From positions 1-8,940 of the forward strand of contig JAZQPT010000103.1 of NCBI GenBank assembly GCA_045628725.1: a stretch of 8,940 bases of DNA, written 5' to 3'. The notes below the pieces were generated by a model. That model ran no database searches, was not told the DNA's origin, and saw only the letters and a program-made list of their open reading frames with translations. This document shows positions 5,720 to 8,940 of the stretch, piece by piece (position 1 is the stretch's first letter; every line of letters begins with the position of its first letter). Made by a program: the position numbers and the translations under genes. The stretch comes from JACQGD01 sp045628725. Its GTDB lineage: Bacteria > Patescibacteriota > Saccharimonadia > Saccharimonadales > Saccharimonadaceae.

Positions 5720-7093
5720 ATGGCAAAAAAACAAAAATACGATTATGACCTAATAGTTATCGGCAGTGGTGCCGGGGGAAGTGCTGCAGCAACCATCGCC
5801 GCGCGTGACGGCAAGCATGTTGCTATTATCGAAGCCGATACATTTGGCGGCGACAGCCCTAACTGGAGCGACGTTCCTACTAAAGCGCTCCTACACGCCG
5901 CACAGCTATACGACGAAGCAAAAATGGGCGCACGATTTGGCCTGCGTTCGAGCACAATGAGCTATAACTATCCGTCACTTCTTGCCTGGAAAGATATCGC
6001 CGTTAAACGAACAGGCGCCGGCGGCAATCGTCGCTACTACGAACAGCAGGGCATTGCGACGTTTCAGGGAGCAGCACATTTCATCACTCCGCACGAAATC
6101 AGCGTTAATCGACGTCATTTGTCCGCCGAATTCTTTTTAATCGCCACGGGGTCACACTGGGTACCACCCCAAATCCAAGGCATCGAAGACATCGCCTACC
6201 TGACTCCACGTACAGCACTCGAAATAGTCAAACCGCCAAAGACGCTGTATGTTATTGGCGGCGGCACTACTGGTATCGAACTTGCACAACTAATGGCAAT
6301 TTTTGGCACCAAGGTCTATATTGCCGACATCGCCGCCCGCTTACTGCCTGGCTACGATAGTGAAGTAGGGGAGGGGATAGAGAAGTTGCTTACCGAGCAA
6401 AAAGGTATCACTGCACTCACCCACACCCGCACACTTGCCATCGAAAAAGAAAACATCGCCAAACGCGTTACGTATAACCGCGGCGGTGTCGAACACTCCC
6501 TTCGGATTGATGAAGTCCTGATTGCTGCAGGCCGCCAACCTACTGTCGACCTTGGCCTAGAAAACGCCGGTGTTGAATATACCGCCAAAGGCATCGAAGT
6601 CGATAGCTATTTGCAGACATCCGCAAAACATATCTATGCCGCAGGTGACGTATTAGGCCGACATAGCCATACCCATACAGCTCTGCTCGAAAGCCGCGTT
6701 GCCGCACATAACATGTTTGCTAAAAACAAAATGACACCTGATTATACGGCGACTCCACGGATTGTATTTACCAATCCCGGCGTGGCATCAGTTGGACTAA
6801 CCGAAGACGACTGCCTAAAGCGCGACCTCGACATCAAAAAAGCAATCGCACCACTCAACATCATTGCTCGCAGTAACACGAGTGATTTCCGCGATGGATT
6901 CGTCAAGATTATTACTGACAAAAAGGGCGTTTTATTAGGCGCTACCATCGTCGCACCACATGCTGCTGAATTGATTCATGAACTAGCGCTTGCCCTAAAA
7001 CACGGCATGACTGCGAGTGATATCGCCATTACCCCGCATGCATTCCTTAGCTGGAGTGAGGCTATTCGCGTGGCTGCCGCAAAACTTAGTTAA
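5720..7093 (+). CDS. FAD/NAD(P)-dependent pyridine nucleotide-disulfide oxidoreductase family, active-site cysteines lost
   Basis: This 457-residue protein has the usual length and domain order of the dihydrolipoamide dehydrogenase / mercuric reductase / glutathione reductase group. FAD site GSGAGG is at 15-20 and the acidic strand end IIEA at 36-39; ATGS is at 142-145; the NAD(P) Rossmann motif GGGTTG is at 180-185; the second FAD motif AAGD is at 307-310; the dimerisation domain follows from about 345. Where the family carries C-x4-C (GGxC...CxPxK), this protein reads GGDSPNWSDVPTK: Ser46 and Asp51 replace both cysteines, while the surrounding motif including Lys55 is kept. The C-terminal His/Glu motif is altered too (HAFLSWSE at 440-447). 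It should bind FAD and a pyridine nucleotide but cannot use the normal dithiol relay; it may reduce another acceptor or act as a sensor. A strong AAGGAG precedes the ATG by 7 nt. It is the last gene of the operon; I see no clear terminator after it. Confidence 0.9.
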   Translation: MAKKQKYDYDLIVIGSGAGGSAAATIAARDGKHVAIIEADTFGGDSPNWSDVPTKALLHAAQLYDEAKMGARFGLRSSTMSYNYPSLLAWKDIAVKRTGAGGNRRYYEQQGIATFQGAAHFITPHEISVNRRHLSAEFFLIATGSHWVPPQIQGIEDIAYLTPRTALEIVKPPKTLYVIGGGTTGIELAQLMAIFGTKVYIADIAARLLPGYDSEVGEGIEKLLTEQKGITALTHTRTLAIEKENIAKRVTYNRGGVEHSLRIDEVLIAAGRQPTVDLGLENAGVEYTAKGIEVDSYLQTSAKHIYAAGDVLGRHSHTHTALLESRVAAHNMFAKNKMTPDYTATPRIVFTNPGVASVGLTEDDCLKRDLDIKKAIAPLNIIARSNTSDFRDGFVKIITDKKGVLLGATIVAPHAAELIHELALALKHGMTASDIAITPHAFLSWSEAIRVAAAKLS

Positions 7094-7133
7094 CCCCACC
7101 TACTCTTTCAATAATCTGTTTTATACCATAACA

Positions 7134-7162
7134 TTGACTTTATGCAATACAAGTGCTATTAT
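7134..7162 (+). promoter_or_regulatory. Strong promoter of the candidate ncRNA
   Basis: TTGACT (7134-7139), 17-nt spacer, TATTAT (7157-7162) preceded by TGC. This is the closest match to the sigma70 consensus in the window together with the one at 7465. The start is expected near 7169. Confidence 0.75.
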
Positions 7163-7378
7163 AGTATTTAGCAACCATTCAATCGTTTGGTAGCGTTCCG
7201 TGCGTTATTTGCACATGACAATCAGGAGTAGTCTTGAACGACATCGATACGACCACCCGCACTCAGCGCGAAAACACCCCCCGTTGCACGGCTTCTCTCG
7301 ACAGGAATACGATCTTCAGGGTGAGGCCCGACAGGGTCGCCGATCGGGAGCGACACGCCGATATCGAATGATCGACAC

Positions 7379-7415
7379 GAGTGACGGACGACGACAATTT
7401 CGTCGTCCGTCACTC
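7379..7415 (+). other. Perfect 16-bp hairpin inside the ncRNA
   Basis: GAGTGACGGACGACGA (7379-7394), loop CAATT, then its exact reverse complement at 7400-7415. No T-run follows, so it is not a terminator; it looks like a structural arm or a protein-binding stem. Confidence 0.85.
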
Positions 7416-7441
7416 CGACGTCTCAAGCTACTCCTGCACTC

Positions 7442-7462
7442 CACCCTAAGGGGTGTTTTTTT
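7442..7462 (+). terminator. Rho-independent terminator of the ncRNA
   Basis: CACCC (7442-7446), loop TAAG, GGGTG (7451-7455), followed by seven Ts (7456-7462). The stem is short but GC-rich with a full T tract. Confidence 0.85.
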
Positions 7463-7464
7463 AT

Positions 7465-7493
7465 TTGACTATAATAGGTTTGTATTTCATAAT
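7465..7493 (+). promoter_or_regulatory. Promoter of the 98-aa orphan gene
   Basis: TTGACT (7465-7470), 17-nt spacer, CATAAT (7488-7493). Transcription should begin near 7500, which rules out the upstream in-frame GTG at 7453 and makes the ATG at 7546 the sensible start. The -35 begins three bases after the preceding terminator T-run. Confidence 0.7.
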
Positions 7494-7545
7494 GATATAT
7501 ATGGCTATGTCATCCGACATGGTCACACCTACATATGGGGGAACT

Positions 7546-7842
7546 ATGGAAACGACACGGCTGATACTGATCGCCGATCAAGGAATTGGTACAGTCATGC
7601 GCAACGAGGAGGTTGAAATTCCTGACACGCCACTGGCCGCACACCGACGAGTGACTGCGGCCATTGAACAGTACCAGATCGACTGTGACCCTTTTGGCAT
7701 GCCAAAGGGAGACGTTATCGCTGTTCATACGGTACTGTACAAGGGGAATATCATTCTCACTGCAGGCACCTATTCCGACGGCCAAGAACAGCCCGGATTT
7801 GAACTGGCAATGTTGGCAGCAAGAGGCGTCACTGCGGATTAA
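7546..7842 (+). CDS. Hypothetical protein, 98 aa
   Basis: The predicted protein begins METTRLILIADQGIGTV and is soluble, with no signal peptide or membrane helix. Alternating hydrophobic residues suggest beta-strands early (RLILIAD), in the middle (DVIAVHTVLYKG) and after it (NIILTAGTYSD), with a helix at AAHRRVTAAIEQYQ and another at the C-terminus (FELAMLAARG). The two cysteine-free ends flank a single Cys in the middle. I recognise no family. I chose the ATG at 7546 because it has a purine-rich GGGGGA a few bases upstream and lies about 46 nt after the predicted transcription start; upstream in-frame codons at 7453, 7501, 7507 and 7519 lack ribosome sites or precede or touch the transcript start. 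It is a monocistronic gene with its own promoter and terminator. Confidence 0.65.
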   Translation: METTRLILIADQGIGTVMRNEEVEIPDTPLAAHRRVTAAIEQYQIDCDPFGMPKGDVIAVHTVLYKGNIILTAGTYSDGQEQPGFELAMLAARGVTAD

Positions 7843-7934
7843 AGCCGTTCTGGTTCGGCCCAGATCAGCGCTGTAGTCACCCTACCCATCACCACCACGT
7901 CAGTCATTGCGACTGTCATTGAAAGCAAATGACC

Positions 7935-7964
7935 TGAGCCACGTCCTAAAACTGGCTCATTTTT
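7935..7964 (+). terminator. Rho-independent terminator after the 98-aa gene
   Basis: TGAGCCA (7935-7941), 11-nt loop, TGGCTCA (7953-7959), then five Ts (7960-7964). Between the stop codon and this stem lies about 90 nt containing a second weak hairpin (GTCATTGC at 7903-7910 with GCAAATGAC at 7925-7933, one bulge). Confidence 0.75.
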
Positions 7965-8013
7965 ACACTGGCATAATAAATATTTGAATACTGTTACTAA
8001 AATAAGCACAAAG

Positions 8014-8040
8014 AAAAAACGACTACCAGACGGTAATCGT
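8014..8040 (-). terminator. Rho-independent terminator after tRNA-fMet
   Basis: On the minus strand, ACGATTACC (8040-8032), loop GTCT, GGTAGTCGT (8027-8019; one G-T wobble), with a run of Ts ending at 8014 (the last stem T starts the run). It lies just beyond the CCA end of the tRNA. Confidence 0.8.
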
Positions 8041-8046
8041 TCTTTC

Positions 8047-8124
<78 letters not shown>

Positions 8125-8135
8125 ATACAATGATT

Positions 8136-8164
8136 ATCTTATCAAAAAATCACAATGTTTGCAA
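8136..8164 (-). promoter_or_regulatory. Promoter of tRNA-fMet
   Basis: Minus strand TTGCAA (8164-8159), 17-nt spacer, TAAGAT (8141-8136) preceded by TGA. The predicted start lies about 5 nt before the tRNA 5' end. The remaining 8165-8283 shows only a 6-bp hairpin (ACAGCA/TGCTGT around 8190-8211) without a T-run. Confidence 0.65.
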
Positions 8165-8283
8165 CCCTAGGCAGTAGCCGAAGTTGGTATGACAGCAGCT
8201 AGCTAGTGCTGTTGCGCTAACATCTCCATCTAGGCTTGATGAAGTCAGATGATTCATATAGCTATAGCGTCCCAAGTAAATTA

Positions 8284-8739
8284 TTAGCCATCAAGCCGGC
8301 GACTATTGCCGCCAAACAAGAAATTTGCCCACTGCTGGAACGGCGTCGGTTCGCTGTCAGCACCAGCGGTTCGTGTTGGATTTTTCGCAGGACCAGCATC
8401 ATCTGCACTCGCCGCTGGTGAATTTGGCGGTAGTACAAGGACTTTTTCGCCAGGTTCGGCAAGACCAAGGCGTTTTTTTATTTCGAGCGAAAGATATTCA
8501 CTGCTTTTATAGTAGCGCTGTTCATATTCCAGGCTCTGCGTCTCTAGTTCTAATAATTGCTTTTGGCGAAGTTTGTCGTCGATATCACTCTGCAATGCGT
8601 AGTTTTTTTGCACTACCCCGACTGATGCCCACGCCCAGCTAATAGCGATTGCGGCGGCAATCAAGACGACAGCATTATTCATCGTCAAATAACGGTGACG
8701 AATGACGTAAACAAGACGATTAATTTTTATATTTTGCAT
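8284..8739 (-). CDS. ftsB: FtsB/DivIC-like septum formation initiator
   Basis: This 151-residue protein has a basic cytoplasmic N-terminus (residues 1-18), a single membrane helix (about 20-43), a coiled coil (about 45-85, SDIDDKLRQKQLLELETQSLEYEQ) and the RLGLAEPGEKV segment at about 89-99 that matches the conserved end of the FtsB/DivIC family. An Ala/Pro-rich disordered tail follows, with a short aromatic patch (FQQWANFLF) near the C-terminus. Family members form a complex with FtsL and FtsQ/DivIB that activates septal peptidoglycan synthesis at the division site. At 151 aa it is longer than E. coli FtsB (about 100 aa) because of the tail. The start codon has no ribosome site: the -10 TATAAT lies only 9 nt before the ATG, so the mRNA is probably leaderless. 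The gene points toward tRNA-fMet, which has its own promoter. FtsB, DivIC or FtsL-like paralogues cannot be told apart here. Confidence 0.85.
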   Translation of the reverse strand: MQNIKINRLVYVIRHRYLTMNNAVVLIAAAIAISWAWASVGVVQKNYALQSDIDDKLRQKQLLELETQSLEYEQRYYKSSEYLSLEIKKRLGLAEPGEKVLVLPPNSPAASADDAGPAKNPTRTAGADSEPTPFQQWANFLFGGNSRRLDG

Positions 8740-8748
8740 ATTTTGACT

Positions 8749-8754
8749 ATTATA
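8749..8754 (-). promoter_or_regulatory. Extended -10 of the FtsB-like gene
   Basis: Minus strand TATAAT, a perfect consensus -10 preceded by TGC. No good -35 is found 16-18 nt upstream. The start site falls 0-3 nt before the ATG at 8739. Confidence 0.65.
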
Positions 8755-8800
8755 GCATTAGCGGGTCGAGAGAAGTTAAAATCTATTTTTAGTGCTACCC

Positions 8801-8839
8801 TGTAACGCTATCGAAATTCATGGTAAAATGGGCTAGAAT
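8801..8839 (+). promoter_or_regulatory. Candidate promoter region of the right-end tRNA
   Basis: Two alternative -10 elements: TAAAAT (8824-8829) with TGG before it and TGTAAC at 17-nt spacing (8801-8806), or TAGAAT (8834-8839), which would place the start about 17 nt before the tRNA. Both lack a good -35. Confidence 0.35.
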
Positions 8840-8862
8840 ATCCTACGGGATTTCCAAAACGT

Positions 8863-8938
8863 GGGGCTGTAGCTCATCGGTTAGAGCAGGCGGCTCATAA
8901 CCACTTGGTAGTTGGTTCGATTCCAACCAGCCCCACCA
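8863..8938 (+). tRNA. tRNA(CAU), probably tRNA-Ile2 (lysidine type)
   Basis: A 76-nt cloverleaf: acceptor GGGGCTG/CAGCCCC fully paired, D-arm GCTC/GAGC, anticodon loop CTCATAA, T-arm GTTGG/CCAAC with loop TTCGATT, discriminator A and encoded CCA. The stretch from the D-stem into the anticodon arm (GAGCAGGCGGCTCATAA) and the following CACTTGGT closely resemble bacterial tRNA-Ile2 genes, whose C34 is changed to lysidine by TilS to read AUA. A plain elongator tRNA-Met is the alternative, but the tRNA at 1429-1505 fills that role better. The anticodon stem has a C-A mismatch at 29-41. Confidence 0.85.
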
Positions 8939-8940
8939 GA

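Larger units (their letters stand above)
7169..7462 (+). ncRNA. Candidate structured non-coding RNA, about 290 nt, family not recognised
   Basis: The stretch between a strong promoter and a rho-independent terminator is more GC-rich than its surroundings and folds well. A long closing helix pairs CAGGAGTAG (7223-7231) with CTACTCCTG (7428-7436) and continues with CTTGA (7233-7237) against TCAAG (7423-7427) and a few more pairs. Inside it, 7242-7251 pair with 7359-7370 (two bulges) to close an arm containing CACCC/GGGTG (7254-7258 with 7319-7323) and CCCGA/TCGGG (7327-7331 with 7344-7348). A perfect 16-bp hairpin follows (7379-7394 with 7400-7415, 5-nt loop). I checked by eye for tmRNA, RNase P RNA, SRP RNA, 6S RNA and FMN riboswitch signatures and found none complete. 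A 45-codon ORF (TTG at 7234 to TGA at 7369-7371) has an AGGAG 5 nt upstream, but that AGGAG is buried in the closing helix, so a dual or regulatory function is possible. Confidence 0.65.

Noticed and set aside
7311..7345. FMN riboswitch, suggested by ATCTTCAGGGTGAGG
   Set aside because: Only the first few bases resemble the RFN element; the conserved ACCGGCGGT and later core segments are missing, and no riboflavin gene follows.
7169..7462. tmRNA, RNase P RNA, bacterial SRP RNA or 6S RNA
   Set aside because: No tRNA-like ends or tag ORF, no GAAAGTC-type or AGAnAAA-type RNase P core, no SRP GGAAG/AGCAGC apical motif, and the fold has two arms inside a closing helix, unlike the single rod with a central bubble of 6S.
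7453..7545. N-terminal extension of the 98-aa protein to GTG 7453 or ATG 7501
   Set aside because: The GTG lies in the terminator stem and before the predicted transcription start; the ATG at 7501 would sit at the very start of the transcript without a ribosome site, whereas ATG 7546 has a purine-rich site upstream.
7200..7616. A 138-codon plus-strand frame through the ncRNA and into the orphan gene
   Set aside because: It crosses a rho-independent terminator and a promoter, has no ribosome site, and its sequence is Arg-rich and low in plausible structure, as expected from translating a GC-rich RNA stem.
8186..8211. Hairpin ACAGCA/TGCTGT as a terminator of the FtsB-like gene
   Set aside because: The stem is only 6 bp and no T-run follows on either strand.

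Overview
The window fits a small-genome member of the Patescibacteria (CPR), most likely Candidatus Saccharibacteria (TM7). This is inferred from gene content (an LPNTG-anchored DUF3494 protein beside its own sortase, a lone ATP-cone protein, a short FtsB-like protein), tight gene packing, tRNAs with genome-encoded CCA, and promoters rich in extended -10 elements. Nothing here is a decisive taxonomic marker. UGA reads as stop where it matters (the recombinase), so the standard bacterial code is assumed.

Left end (1-2000): the window opens inside a large serine recombinase gene whose last 14 codons run antisense through a complete tRNA-Met(CAU) gene. Its stop codon overlaps the anticodon, which marks the right-hand junction of an integrated element lying mostly to the left of the window. 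A roughly 570-nt stretch without long genes follows. It holds tRNA-like scraps, a 47-codon minus-strand ORF with a good promoter, and an inverted repeat over that promoter's -10.

Surface module (2012-4620): a secreted DUF3494 (ice-binding-like) protein ends in an LPNTG sorting signal and is followed 14 nt later by a class F-like sortase. A minus-strand gene for a five-helix membrane protein with an exposed C-terminal domain converges on the sortase; the stop codons overlap.

Redox operon (4636-7093): a strong promoter drives a six-helix membrane protein, a stand-alone ATP-cone protein (TAATG overlap) and a flavin pyridine-nucleotide oxidoreductase. The oxidoreductase keeps its FAD and NAD(P) folds but has lost both active-site cysteines (Ser46, Asp51).

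RNA and orphan gene (7134-7964): a consensus-like promoter, about 290 nt of GC-rich foldable sequence and a rho-independent terminator define a candidate structured ncRNA that I cannot assign to a known family. The -35 of the next promoter starts three bases after the terminator T-run and serves an unknown 98-aa protein that ends at its own terminator.

Right end (8014-8938): initiator tRNA-fMet on the minus strand with promoter and terminator, an FtsB/DivIC-like division gene on the minus strand that looks leaderless, and a plus-strand tRNA(CAU) resembling the lysidine-type tRNA-Ile2. All three functional classes of CAU tRNA therefore appear in this one window.
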